From NCBI RefSeq assembly GCF_901827155.1, contig NZ_LR594659.1, positions 4,340,001 to 4,404,000 of the forward strand: a stretch of 64,000 bases of DNA, written 5' to 3'. The translations under genes were made by a program, and so were the position numbers. Below are positions 55,016-63,640 of this stretch, one piece after another; position 1 is the first letter of the stretch, and every line of letters starts with the position of its first letter. The stretch comes from Variovorax sp. PBL-H6. GTDB lineage: Bacteria > Pseudomonadota > Gammaproteobacteria > Burkholderiales > Burkholderiaceae_C. The notes beneath the pieces were generated by a model, which was not told the origin of the DNA, did no database searches, and saw only the letters and a program-made list of their open reading frames with translations.

Positions 55016-55074
55016 GCGCACGAGATCGATGAGGCTGCAGCGCGCACAATCCTAGGCCGAATTCCGCACAGACC

Positions 55075-55941
55075 ATGCCCAACAACGCACACGACCTCCA
55101 TAACAAGCGCCTTGCCGATGCCTGGGCCACGCTCCAGGCCCATGCCGACAAGGGCCTTCCTCTCAACGCCGACCCTTCGCGGCTCGCCTTCGCCGACCCC
55201 GAGTTCCTGTTGCGGCGCGAAACGCGCGGCCTGCGCATGCAACTCGAGCTGATGAAACCCGATCTCGAGATGCGTGCCCACGGCATCGAGAACACGGTGG
55301 TGGTTTTCGGCAGCGCGCGCTTCCGCAGCGAGGAGGAATCCGGTGCCCTGATTGCCCAGGCGGATGCCGCTGGCGACGCGGTCGCCGCTGCACGTTGGCG
55401 CAGGTTGGCGCGCAGTTCGCACTACTACGAGAAAGCACGCGCCTTCGGAAAGCTGGTCGCCGAGTACAGCGACGACAAGGACCCGGAAGACAAGCTTTTC
55501 GTCTGCACCGGCGGAGGCCCCGGCATCATGCAGGCGGCCAACCGCGGCGCTTACGAGGGGGGCGGACTTTCGGTCGGCCTGGCCATCGCCCTGCCGATGG
55601 AGGAGGAAGCCAACCCCTACGTCACGCCGGCGCTGAGCTTCAAATTTCACTACTTCGCCATCCGCAAGATGCACTTCATGATGCGGGCCAAGGCGCTGGT
55701 GGCCTTTCCGGGCGGCTTTGGCACCCTGGACGAGCTGTTCGAGGTGATCACGCTGGTGCAGACCCGCAAGGCCCGGCCCGTGCCGATCGTGCTCTTCGGC
55801 TTGAGCTACTGGAAACAGCTGATCAACTTCGACTTCCTGGCCGAAGAAGGCGTGATCTCGCCCGACGACGTGAAGCTGATCGAGTACGTGGACACGCCGC
55901 ACGACGCGTGGGACGCGATCAAGGGCTTCTACAAGCTCTGA
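55075..55941 (+). CDS. LOG-family nucleotide 5'-monophosphate phosphoribohydrolase
   Basis: A Rossmann-like LOG-family enzyme, 288 aa, that releases the base from nucleoside monophosphates or cytokinin nucleotides. The two diagnostic motifs are GGGPGIMQAANRGA and FPGGFGTLDELFE. An N-terminal extension of about 70 residues precedes VVFGSARF, as in the longer proteobacterial members. Activated cytokinin production is one possibility, but bacterial PpnN-type purine nucleotide turnover is equally likely. Confidence 0.88.
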   Translation: MPNNAHDLHNKRLADAWATLQAHADKGLPLNADPSRLAFADPEFLLRRETRGLRMQLELMKPDLEMRAHGIENTVVVFGSARFRSEEESGALIAQADAAGDAVAAARWRRLARSSHYYEKARAFGKLVAEYSDDKDPEDKLFVCTGGGPGIMQAANRGAYEGGGLSVGLAIALPMEEEANPYVTPALSFKFHYFAIRKMHFMMRAKALVAFPGGFGTLDELFEVITLVQTRKARPVPIVLFGLSYWKQLINFDFLAEEGVISPDDVKLIEYVDTPHDAWDAIKGFYKL

Positions 55942-56023
55942 CCCGGGCAGGCGCGCGCGGGCCCACCCGGGCAACTCGTCTTGGCCGCGGCGCGAGCCTT
56001 CTTCGGAAAGGCCGGGCGGGAGC

Positions 56024-57184
56024 TCACGTCTTCAGGCCCCAGACCGCCCGCGTCCCCAGTGCCAACACTCCGCTGGCCAGCCAGAACACGCCACCGATGC
56101 CAATCAGCGCGCCGATCGAGCCGAAGATCATCGGCATGGCGACGCTGGAGGCGTTGATGGCCATCAGCCGCAGCCCGAGCGCTTCGCCGTGCCGCTCGTG
56201 CGGGGTGATCTGGTGCAGCATGCTCATGACCATCGGCTGCACGGCGCCGAGCGCGAAGCCCAGCACCACCGAGCAGATGCCCATGGCCAGCGCCGAGGAC
56301 AGCAGCGGGTAAATCGAAAACATCAGCGCCGTGATCACCGACGATGTGGCAATCACGCTGCGCTCCGATGCCCGGGCGGCGACCAGCGGCAGCACGATCC
56401 GGATCAGTGCAGCAGCGATGGCGAAGGCGCCGAGGATGGACCCGATGACCGACGCACCGAGTCCGCGCTCGTGGCCCAGAATGGGCAGCAGGAAGGCATG
56501 CACGTCCCAGCTGGAGGATTGCAGCCAGTTCACGAACAGCAGGCGGCGGAACATGGCTTGGCGCAACAGGTCCCACGCACGCGGCCTCGACCCACCTACC
56601 GCGTGAACGATCGACGGCAGCTCCCGCGTGCGGCGCCCGAAGAACCAGCCGGCGAGCGGCAGCAGTGCCAGCGCGGCGAAGGCGATCCGAAAACCCGGCA
56701 GGTCCGCTGGACTCCGGCCCGCATGGTCGATCAGCAGGCCTGCGCAGAAGGGGCCGACGAAGTTGGCCACCGCCGGGGCGATCGCCAGCCAGCTGAACAC
56801 CTGCTTGAGCTGCACCGGATTGGCCGCGGCGCGCCCGACATGGCGCTGCAGCGCAATGACGGCCGCACCGGTGGCACCCCCGGTCAGCAGGGCCGACAAG
56901 CAAAGCACCGGGAACGTGGGCAGCACGGCGGCCAACCCGGCTCCCGACGAGGCTGCGATCACCGACAGCATCAGTGGGCGCTTGAGCCCGTGCCGGTCGG
57001 CAAAGCGCCCGGCCGGCAGCGCCAGGAACACCTGGGTGAGCGCGAACAGCGCGATCAGCAGGCCCACGGCCGCCGCGCTGTAGCCCTGTTGCAGCGCGAG
57101 CAACGGAGCGCCCAGGCGCATGCCGGTCATGGCCGCATGCAGCAGCACCTGCGCCGCGATCAGGCGCAGAAGTTCACCGCTCAC
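56024..57184 (-). CDS. MFS transporter, GTG start
   Basis: A 386 aa major-facilitator protein with twelve predicted helices. The loop 2-3 motif is recognisable as PAGRFADRHGLKRPLML. Substrate unknown; the fold resembles drug or sugar efflux carriers. The start is a GTG at 57184 overlapping the rmuC stop (GTGA), so it is coupled to rmuC. It converges on the LOG-family gene with 82 bases between stops. Last gene of the pncB-nhaD-ghrB-rmuC run. Confidence 0.88.
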   Translation of the reverse strand: MSGELLRLIAAQVLLHAAMTGMRLGAPLLALQQGYSAAAVGLLIALFALTQVFLALPAGRFADRHGLKRPLMLSVIAASSGAGLAAVLPTFPVLCLSALLTGGATGAAVIALQRHVGRAAANPVQLKQVFSWLAIAPAVANFVGPFCAGLLIDHAGRSPADLPGFRIAFAALALLPLAGWFFGRRTRELPSIVHAVGGSRPRAWDLLRQAMFRRLLFVNWLQSSSWDVHAFLLPILGHERGLGASVIGSILGAFAIAAALIRIVLPLVAARASERSVIATSSVITALMFSIYPLLSSALAMGICSVVLGFALGAVQPMVMSMLHQITPHERHGEALGLRLMAINASSVAMPMIFGSIGALIGIGGVFWLASGVLALGTRAVWGLKT

Positions 57185-58530
57185 GTGGCCAGCTCGCCGT
57201 CGTCGGCAGCCGGCAGCAGAGCCTGCGACTGCGCCTCGGGCAGCGCCTCCACCTTGCGCAAGGCCAGGCGCATCTGCTTGGCGCGTGTGTCGGCCTTGTC
57301 GAGCGTGTCGGAGGCCTTCGCCACCTGCTCCTTGATGCGCGCCACCCATTCGCCGTACCGTTCGAACTCGGTCTTGACCGCGCCGAGCACCTTCCACACC
57401 TCGGAGGCCTGCTGCTCCAAGGCAAGCGTGCGGAAGCCCATGTGCAGGCTGTTGAGCATTGCCAGCAGCGTGGTCGGTCCCGCCAGCGTCACGCGGTGCT
57501 GCCGCTGGATCGCGTCCATCAGCCCCGGGCGGCGCAGCACCTCGGCATACAGGCTCTCGACCGGCAGGAACAGGATCGCGAAATCGGTGGTGTGTGGCGC
57601 CGCGAGGTAGTTCTCGGCGATCGAGCGCGCCTCGGTGCGGATGCGCGCCTCCAGCGCGCGAGCCGCCAGCTCGGCAGCGCCGGCGTCGATGCGCTCGTGG
57701 GCATCGAGCAGGCGCTCGTAGTCATCGCGCGGGAACTTGGCGTCGATGGGCAGCCAGACCGGCGCGCCATCGGTGCCCCGGCCCGGAAATCGGATCGCGA
57801 AATCAACCCGCTGGCCGCTGCGCGGCTTGGTCTCGACCTGCCGCGCGTATTGCTCGGGCGTGAGCACCTGCTCGAGCAAGGCCTCGAGCTGCACCTCGCC
57901 AAAAATGCCGCGCGTCTTCACGTTGGTCAGTACGCGCTGCAGGCTGCCGACGCCGATCGCCAGGGTCTGCATCTCGCCCAGGCCCTTGTGCACCTGCTCC
58001 AGCCGGTCGGCCACCTGCTTGAAGCTCTCGCCCAGCCGGGCCTCGAGCGTGCTCTGCAGTTTCTCGTCGACGGTCTTGCGCATTTCGTCGAGCTTGGCGG
58101 TGTTGCTCTGCTGGAGCTGCGCGAGCTGGGTCTCCATCGTCGCGCGAACCTCGGCCAGCCGCCGTGCGTTCGATTCGGACAACCCCTGCAGCTGCGTGTT
58201 CAGCGTGTCGGCCAGCGTCTTCTGCAGCAGCGCCAGCTGCTGCGCGAAGGCGTCGATCTGCGCGTTCTGCGTGCGGGTGGCCTCGGCCCCCTGCTGCACC
58301 AGCGCCTGCTGGAAGGTGGCGAAGGCCTGGCTGGTCTCCTGCCGCGCACCGCGAGAGGACTCACTGATCTCGCGCCGCAGCTCACGTTCGATGCGTTCGT
58401 TGGCCGTGCCGAGCGTCGCGACCAGCGGGCTGTGGTCGGGCGCCGGCGGCTTGCGAAGCAGCAGCCAAAGCAGCAGGACGATGTTGAGCGCCGCAAGGCC
58501 GATCAGGATCCAGGATTCCGGCAAAGGCAT
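57181..58530 (-). CDS. rmuC: DNA recombination protein RmuC
   Basis: A 449 aa protein with an N-terminal membrane helix (WILIGLAALNIVLLLWLLL), a long coiled coil (about 35-190) and a C-terminal PD-(D/E)XK nuclease-like domain (GVGSLQRVLTNVKTRG, VDFAIRFPG, WLPIDAKFPRDDYE). RmuC limits inversions and is reported in phage defence contexts. The start at 58530 follows the hydroxyacid dehydrogenase stop by seven bases. Confidence 0.93.
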   Translation of the reverse strand: MPLPESWILIGLAALNIVLLLWLLLRKPPAPDHSPLVATLGTANERIERELRREISESSRGARQETSQAFATFQQALVQQGAEATRTQNAQIDAFAQQLALLQKTLADTLNTQLQGLSESNARRLAEVRATMETQLAQLQQSNTAKLDEMRKTVDEKLQSTLEARLGESFKQVADRLEQVHKGLGEMQTLAIGVGSLQRVLTNVKTRGIFGEVQLEALLEQVLTPEQYARQVETKPRSGQRVDFAIRFPGRGTDGAPVWLPIDAKFPRDDYERLLDAHERIDAGAAELAARALEARIRTEARSIAENYLAAPHTTDFAILFLPVESLYAEVLRRPGLMDAIQRQHRVTLAGPTTLLAMLNSLHMGFRTLALEQQASEVWKVLGAVKTEFERYGEWVARIKEQVAKASDTLDKADTRAKQMRLALRKVEALPEAQSQALLPAADDGELAT

Positions 58531-58537
58531 GACGGAT

Positions 58538-59524
58538 CTACTTGCTTCCCAGTACCGAGGGGTTGAGAGGCGTGACCGGCTTGCCCTGGACCAGGAATCC
58601 GACCAGGTTGTCCGCCGCCAGCTCGGCCATCGCACGCCGCGTCGGGATGGTGGCGCTCGCGATATGCGGCGTGAGCACGACATTCGGGACCTCGAGCAGT
58701 GCCGGATGCACCTTGGGCTCGCCCTCGAACACGTCGAGCCCCGCCGCCGCGATGCGCCTGTCGCGCAGCGCCTGCGCAAGTGCTGCATCGTCCACGATGC
58801 CGCCGCGGGCGATATTGACCAGCGTGGCCGTTGGCTTCATCAGGGCCAGTTCGGCGGCGCCGATGGTGTGATGCGAAGCCGGCGAGTAAGGCACCACGAG
58901 CACCACGTGGTCGGCAGTCTTCAGCAGCTCTTCCTTGCTCGCGTAGCTGGCCTTGCATTCGGCCTCGAGCTGCGCATCGAGCCGCGAGCGGTTGTGATAG
59001 ATCACCTTCATGCCGAAGCCATGCGCGCCTCGCCTGGCGATGCCCTGGCCAATGCGTCCCATGCCGATGATTCCCAGGGTGGCGCCGTGAATGTCGGAGC
59101 CGGCGAACATGTCGTAGCTCCATTTCTCCCACTTGCCGGCGCGCAGGAAATGCTCGCTCTCCGTGATGCGGCGCGCGGTGGCCATCAGGAGCGCGAAGCC
59201 GAAGTCGGCCGTGGTCTCCGTCAACACGTCGGGCGCGTTGGTGGCCAGCACGCCGCGGGCGGTCATCGCGTCGACATCGAAGTTGTTGTAGCCGACCGCC
59301 ATGTTGGCGCAGATCTTCAATTCGGGGCAGGCAGCCAGCACCTCGGCATCGATGCGCTCGCTGCCGGTGGTGAAGGCGCCCTGCTTGCCTTGCAGCTTCT
59401 GGATCAGCTGGGCCTTGCTCCAGCTCTGGTCGTCCTGGTTCGACTCGACCTCGAAATGCGCTTGCAGCCGCGCAATGGTTTCGGGAAAGATCGAACGGGC
59501 GACAAGGATCTTGGGTTTGCTCAT
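58538..59524 (-). CDS. 2-hydroxyacid dehydrogenase (GhrB/GyaR-like glyoxylate/hydroxypyruvate reductase)
   Basis: NAD(P)H-dependent D-2-hydroxyacid dehydrogenase, 328 aa. NAD site LGIIGMGRIGQGIARR, catalytic Arg in NIARGGIVDDAAL, Glu in DVFEGEP and His in TPHIASAT. Best fit is glyoxylate/hydroxypyruvate reductase (GhrB/GyaR). The ATG at 59524 overlaps the nhaD stop (ATGA). If the dehalogenase at 47 kb produces glycolate, this enzyme could be metabolically related, but they are 11 kb apart. Confidence 0.9.
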   Translation of the reverse strand: MSKPKILVARSIFPETIARLQAHFEVESNQDDQSWSKAQLIQKLQGKQGAFTTGSERIDAEVLAACPELKICANMAVGYNNFDVDAMTARGVLATNAPDVLTETTADFGFALLMATARRITESEHFLRAGKWEKWSYDMFAGSDIHGATLGIIGMGRIGQGIARRGAHGFGMKVIYHNRSRLDAQLEAECKASYASKEELLKTADHVVLVVPYSPASHHTIGAAELALMKPTATLVNIARGGIVDDAALAQALRDRRIAAAGLDVFEGEPKVHPALLEVPNVVLTPHIASATIPTRRAMAELAADNLVGFLVQGKPVTPLNPSVLGSK

Positions 59525-60957
59525 GATGAACGGAAGAAGATGAAGGTGGAGAGGACGAACAGCGGCACCAGAATGGCGCCTGACCACATCATGTAGCCGA
59601 AGAAGCTCGGCATGCGCACGCCGCGGCTTTCTGCGATGGCCCTGACCATCAGGTTGGGCGCATTGCCGATGTAGGTGTTCGCGCCCATGAACACGGCGCC
59701 GGCCGAGATCGCGGCAAGGGTCGACGCATACGTGGTCATGAGTGCCTGGGGATCGCCGCCCGCCGTGTTGAAGAACACGAGATAAGTGGGTGCATTGTCC
59801 AGGAAGGAGCTCAGCGCCCCGGTGGCCCAGAAGTACATCGCTGGATCGGGCTGCCCGTCCGGCCGCGTCACGGCAGCGACCACGGCGCCGAAGGGACCAT
59901 GAACGCCTGCCTTGAGCATCGCAATGACCGGGATGATGGTGAGGAAGATGCCGGCGAAGAGCTTGGCGACCTCGAGCATCGGCGCCCAGGCGAACTGGTT
60001 GTCGGCATGCACTCGGGGCTTGGTGATCCGCAGCGAGATCAACGCGATTGCGACCAGGCCGCAATCGCGCACCAGCCCGGGCAGCCCGAGCACGGTGCCG
60101 TGGATCTCGAAGGCGATCGAAGACTGCCAGATGCCGCTGAGCAGCACGAGGCAGACGATGCCGCCCAGCAGCCAGAAATTGGCCGCGCCATCGAAGCCGA
60201 CCCGGCGCGTGTCCGGAGTGGGGTCGAAGGGGAGCACGCCCTCCTTGCCGTAGTACCAGCGGTCGAGCGCGTGGAACAGCGCCAGCAGGATGCCGATGAT
60301 GAAGAGCGTCTCGGGCAGGATGTTGCGCGCCGTCCAGAAGAACTCCACCCCCTTCAGGAAGCCGAGGAACAGCGGCGGATCGCCCAGCGGTGTCAGCGAG
60401 CCGCCCACATTCGAGACGATGAAGATGAAAAACACGATGACGTGCACACGGTGCCGCCGGTTGTCGTTGGCGCGGATCAGGGGTCGGATCAACAGCATGG
60501 AAGCGCCGGTGGTGCCCATCAGGCTTGCGAGCACCGCGCCGATCGCCAAGATTCCGGTATTGAGCCCGGGCGTGCCGTGCAGGTTGCCGCGGATGTGGAT
60601 GCCGCCGGCCACCGCGAACAGCGCCGTCAGCAGGATGATGAAGGGGATGTACTCCGCCAGCAGCGCATGCAGGAGCTGCGCGGCAGCCAGGCTCACTCCA
60701 TGCATTGCCGCGAAAGGCAGCAGAAAGGCGAGCGCCCAGCCCGCGGCCACCTTGCCGTAGTGGTGATGCCAAAACAAGGGTGCCAGCAGGGGCATCAATG
60801 CAATCGACAGCAGGATTCCGGCAAAGGGCAAGCCCCACCAGGCTGACAAGCTGCCACCGTCGATATCGGCGGCGAGAGCGGTGGCGGGCAGCAGGGTCGT
60901 AAGTGCGGCGGTGACCAGCGGGCGGAGGAATCTGTTGCGCGCGTACGAAGCTGTCAT
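59521..60957 (-). CDS. nhaD: Sodium:proton antiporter NhaD
   Basis: A 478 aa membrane protein of the NhaD/IT superfamily with about twelve helices. An N-terminal hydrophobic segment ([17 protein letters not shown]) precedes [20 protein letters not shown], the [19 protein letters not shown] loop and the [14 protein letters not shown] and [17 protein letters not shown] motifs, which carry the family Asp/Asn residues. The ATG overlaps the pncB stop; ghrB-like gene overlaps its stop. Confidence 0.92.
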   Translation of the reverse strand: MTASYARNRFLRPLVTAALTTLLPATALAADIDGGSLSAWWGLPFAGILLSIALMPLLAPLFWHHHYGKVAAGWALAFLLPFAAMHGVSLAAAQLLHALLAEYIPFIILLTALFAVAGGIHIRGNLHGTPGLNTGILAIGAVLASLMGTTGASMLLIRPLIRANDNRRHRVHVIVFFIFIVSNVGGSLTPLGDPPLFLGFLKGVEFFWTARNILPETLFIIGILLALFHALDRWYYGKEGVLPFDPTPDTRRVGFDGAANFWLLGGIVCLVLLSGIWQSSIAFEIHGTVLGLPGLVRDCGLVAIALISLRITKPRVHADNQFAWAPMLEVAKLFAGIFLTIIPVIAMLKAGVHGPFGAVVAAVTRPDGQPDPAMYFWATGALSSFLDNAPTYLVFFNTAGGDPQALMTTYASTLAAISAGAVFMGANTYIGNAPNLMVRAIAESRGVRMPSFFGYMMWSGAILVPLFVLSTFIFFRSS

Positions 60958-62168
60958 GCGGGCGGCTGGGCAATCTCGAAGACCTGGCGCAGGTAAGCCA
61001 GATAGCGCTCGTCGTCGCACATGTTCTTGGAAGGCGTGTCGGACAGTTTGGCCACGGGCTGGTCGTTGCAGCGGACCATCTTGATCACGATCTGCAGCGG
61101 CTCGTACCCGAGGTCGTTGGTGAGGTTGGTACCGATGCCGAAGGCCAGCTGACAACGGCCGCGGAACTGCTGGTAGAGCTCGATCGTACGCGGGAACGTG
61201 AGACTGTCGCTGAAGATCAGGGTCTTGGTGCGTGGATCGACGCGGTTCGCGGCATAGTGGGCGAGCATGCGTTCGCCCCAATGAAATGGATCGCCGCTGT
61301 CGTGCCGGGCGCCGTCGAACAGCTTGCAGAAGTAGAGGTCGAAGTCACGAAGGAAGGCGGTCATGCCATAGACGTCCGACAGCGCAATCCCGAGATCCCC
61401 GCGGTACTCGCGCGCCCACGACTCGAATCCGAAGACCTGGCTGTCGCGCAGGCGTGGACCGAGCGCCTGACAAGCCTGGAGGTACTCGTGGGCCATGGTC
61501 CCCAGGGGGATCAGGCCGAGTTTCATGGCATAGAGCACGTTGCTCGTGCCGGCGAACTGAGGCGATCTCTCGAGGCTGCGCTGCGGCGGCGAGGTCACCG
61601 GACCGAGCCGGGCGCTGAGGGTACGCAGCACCTCCTCGTGCCAGTCCTTGGAGAAGCGGCGCCGGGTTCCGTAGTCGGCAATCTTCAGGTCCTGCAGCCC
61701 CGGTCCCTGCAACTGCGTCAACTTGGTCTCGAGGCGCCGGCGGCCCTCGGCGGTGTCGGGGTCGGGATGGGTGTTACGGAAGTAGACCTCGTTGACGATC
61801 GCCAGCACCGGAATTTCGAACAGGATGGTGTGCAGCCATGGCCCCTCGATGCGGATGTCCAGCTCCCCCGAAGGCAACGGAGTGATCTTGATGTACTTGT
61901 CGTTGAGCCGGAACAACCCAAGGAAGTCGACGAAGTCGCTCTTGATGAAGCGCATCGAGCGCAGGTAACTCAGCTCCGCGTCCCGGAACTGCAGCGAGCA
62001 CAGATGGCGGATCTCCTCGCGGATCTGGGAGGCGAACTGTGCCAGGTCGATGCCGGCATTGCGGCACTTGAAGCGGTACTCCACACGCGCGCCCGGGAAG
62101 TGATGCAGCACCACTTGCATCATCGTGAACTTGTAGAGGTCGGTGTCGAGCAGGCTATGAATGATCAT
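60954..62168 (-). CDS. pncB: Nicotinate phosphoribosyltransferase
   Basis: Salvage of nicotinic acid into NAD via nicotinate mononucleotide; 404 aa. Family start [20 protein letters not shown], then YRFKCRN, the catalytic-His-region motif [17 protein letters not shown] and [19 protein letters not shown]. The ATG at 62168 lies in an ATGATGATG-like stretch on the other strand; its ribosome site is weak. Heads a coupled run with nhaD, the hydroxyacid dehydrogenase, rmuC and the MFS gene. Confidence 0.96.
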   Translation of the reverse strand: MIIHSLLDTDLYKFTMMQVVLHHFPGARVEYRFKCRNAGIDLAQFASQIREEIRHLCSLQFRDAELSYLRSMRFIKSDFVDFLGLFRLNDKYIKITPLPSGELDIRIEGPWLHTILFEIPVLAIVNEVYFRNTHPDPDTAEGRRRLETKLTQLQGPGLQDLKIADYGTRRRFSKDWHEEVLRTLSARLGPVTSPPQRSLERSPQFAGTSNVLYAMKLGLIPLGTMAHEYLQACQALGPRLRDSQVFGFESWAREYRGDLGIALSDVYGMTAFLRDFDLYFCKLFDGARHDSGDPFHWGERMLAHYAANRVDPRTKTLIFSDSLTFPRTIELYQQFRGRCQLAFGIGTNLTNDLGYEPLQIVIKMVRCNDQPVAKLSDTPSKNMCDDERYLAYLRQVFEIAQPPA

Positions 62169-62358
62169 GATGATGATGCGGCGCGCCGGTGTCCTGTTTC
62201 TGCGTGCGTCCGATTATCACGGGCCACGTCGGCAAGTGCCTACGGTCCCTTCCCCGAGCGTCCTACTGCTGAGTCCGGAGCTGCGGGCGACAGTCGTTTC
62301 ACGCTGGCCACACAAGTACTGGGCAAGCGACGAAACCTCATCTGAAGGAGATAAGTCG

Positions 62359-62592
62359 ATGAACAAAGACACGATCGAAGGCAACTGGAAGCAGCTCAAG
62401 GGCAAGGTCAAGGAGCAGTGGGGCAAGCTGACCGACGATGACTTCGACGTTATCGCCGGAAAGCGCGACCAATTGCTCGGACGCGTCCAGGAACGTCATG
62501 GCATCAGCCGGGACGAAGCCGAGAGGCAGGTCACCGACTGGGAAAGCCGGGACGGCCGTACGCCTGCAGCACTCTGGTACGAAAAGTATTGA
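62359..62592 (+). CDS. CsbD-family stress response protein
   Basis: A 77 aa hydrophilic protein of the CsbD/YjbJ family: KDTIEGNWKQLKGKVKEQWG, LTDDDFDVIAGKRDQLLG, then GISRDEAERQVTDWE. These are abundant, disordered stress proteins of unknown mechanism. GAAGGAG precedes the ATG at 62359. A periplasmic Lys/Cys-rich gene follows after 27 bases, so both are likely on one transcript. Confidence 0.93.
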   Translation: MNKDTIEGNWKQLKGKVKEQWGKLTDDDFDVIAGKRDQLLGRVQERHGISRDEAERQVTDWESRDGRTPAALWYEKY

Positions 62593-62619
62593 TCCCGGCA
62601 ACTTCAAGGAGAACATCCC

Positions 62620-63027
62620 ATGAAAAAACATCTGCTCATGCTTGCAATCGCATCGTCATGCCTGGTAGCAACGCAGGCCAGCGCGCTGACCAAGGACGAA
62701 TACAACGCTGCCAAGGAGAAGATCGAGGCGACCTACAAGGCTGACAAAGCCAAGTGCGACCCGATGAAGGACAACGCAAAGGATGTGTGCCAGAAGGAAG
62801 CCAAGGGCAAGGAGAACGTGGCCAAGGCTGAACTCGAGCAGCAATACAAGCCCAGCGATTCGAACGCGCGCAAGGTAGAGGAAGAGAAGGTGAAAGCCAA
62901 CTACGAAGTCGCCAAGGAAAAGTGCGACGACCAGAAGGGCGACGCCAAGAGCGCTTGCGAAAAGCAGGCGAAGGCCGACGAGACCAAGGGCAAGGCGGAT
63001 ATCAAGGCCATGCACGCGAAGAAGTGA
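62620..63027 (+). CDS. Small exported Lys/Ala-rich protein with paired cysteines
   Basis: A 135 aa secreted protein. The signal peptide (KKHLLMLAIASSCLVATQASA) gives a mature protein that is almost entirely helical, Lys/Glu/Ala rich, with two similar modules: KAKCDPMKDNAKDVCQKEAK and KEKCDDQKGDAKSACEKQAK, each with two Cys nine or ten residues apart. Likely a disulfide-stabilised coiled coil in the periplasm. Relatives are sometimes labelled TolA-like on composition alone. Cotranscribed with CsbD; CAAGGAG precedes the ATG. Confidence 0.82.
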   Translation: MKKHLLMLAIASSCLVATQASALTKDEYNAAKEKIEATYKADKAKCDPMKDNAKDVCQKEAKGKENVAKAELEQQYKPSDSNARKVEEEKVKANYEVAKEKCDDQKGDAKSACEKQAKADETKGKADIKAMHAKK

Positions 63028-63053
63028 ACGGCGCCGGGCGCCAGTTCCACAAC

Positions 63054-63078
63054 AACGGCGCCCGAGGGCGCCGTTTTT
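63054..63078 (+). terminator. Terminator after the exported Lys/Cys-rich gene
   Basis: AACGGCGCCC (63054-63063) and GGGCGCCGTT (63066-63075) form a long GC-rich stem followed by Ts to 63078. The last base coincides with the thioesterase stop on the other strand. Confidence 0.88.
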
Positions 63079-63539
63079 CATGCCCGATCGCTGAGGCGGA
63101 GCTCGCTGACGACCGCCTGCAGCGACGGCGGCAGCTTTACGGGTCGCTGCGTCGCGCGGTCGACATAGACATGGATGAAATGGCCCTGCGCCGCGGCTGT
63201 GTCGGCCCCCTCGGCGAACAGCGCGATCTCATAGCGCACGCTCGAGCTACCGACATGCGCGACGCGGACGCCCGCCTCGACCGTCTGTGGAAAGGCGAGC
63301 GGCGCGAAGTAGTTGCACCCCGTCTCGACCACGAAGCCGACGATGTCGCCGTGATGGATGTCGAGCGCCCCCCTCTCGATGAGCAGCGCATTGACTGCCG
63401 TGTCGAACCAGCCGTAATAGACGACGTTGTTGACATGCCCGTACATGTCGTTGTCGGCCCAGCGCGTAGGAATGCTGCGAAAGACGCGAAAGACGCTGCG
63501 GTGATAAGGAGTGGGCTTGGGAGGGGGCTTGGCGGTCAT
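63078..63539 (-). CDS. YbgC/4-hydroxybenzoyl-CoA thioesterase-family hotdog protein
   Basis: Acyl-CoA thioesterase of the single-hotdog fold, 153 aa. The active-site motif is WADNDMYGHVNNVVYYGWFD, with the catalytic Asp before MYGHVNN. Substrate is unknown (short-chain or aromatic acyl-CoA). The ATG at 63539 overlaps, by ATGA, the stop of a 13-codon frame upstream. It follows the HDAC-like gene by about 90 bases through two tiny frames. Confidence 0.87.
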   Translation of the reverse strand: MTAKPPPKPTPYHRSVFRVFRSIPTRWADNDMYGHVNNVVYYGWFDTAVNALLIERGALDIHHGDIVGFVVETGCNYFAPLAFPQTVEAGVRVAHVGSSSVRYEIALFAEGADTAAAQGHFIHVYVDRATQRPVKLPPSLQAVVSELRLSDRA

Positions 63540-63577
63540 GCGAGTAGCTTTGGCTGCGGAACGGCCACGCGGTTCAT
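63536..63577 (-). CDS. Tiny reading frame (13 codons) coupled to the thioesterase
   Basis: ATG at 63577 reads MNRVAVPQPKLLA and stops at 63536-63538, with TGA overlapping the thioesterase ATG (ATGA). Its own ATG overlaps the stop of the preceding 19-codon frame in the same way. Probably a translational relay rather than a functional peptide. Confidence 0.3.
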   Translation of the reverse strand: MNRVAVPQPKLLA

Positions 63578-63640
63578 TGGAGTGTCGCGTTCGGCTCCGG
63601 GCCATTCGCCTCCGGAGCGGCCGTGCGGTTCATGGGTGTC
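63556..63640. repeat. Imperfect direct repeat between thioesterase and HDAC-like genes
   Basis: Copies at 63556-63586 and 63612-63640 share most of their bases (common core GCGGTTCAT; both run from a CGGA(A/G)CGGCC block to TGTC). One or two indels separate them. Each copy supplies an ATGA overlap on the minus strand. Likely a short tandem duplication. Confidence 0.7.
63574..63633 (-). CDS. Tiny reading frame (19 codons) after the HDAC-like gene
   Basis: ATG at 63633 reads MNRTAAPEANGPEPNATLQ and stops at 63574-63576. The ATG overlaps the HDAC-like stop (ATGA) and its stop overlaps the next ATG (ATGA). Composition is non-globular. It may only keep ribosomes engaged. Confidence 0.3.
   Translation of the reverse strand: MNRTAAPEANGPEPNATLQ

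Noticed and set aside
55942..56023. CCCGGG-containing repeats between the LOG-family gene and the MFS gene
   Set aside because: Short direct CCCGGG copies without a stem plus T tract; could not support a terminator.
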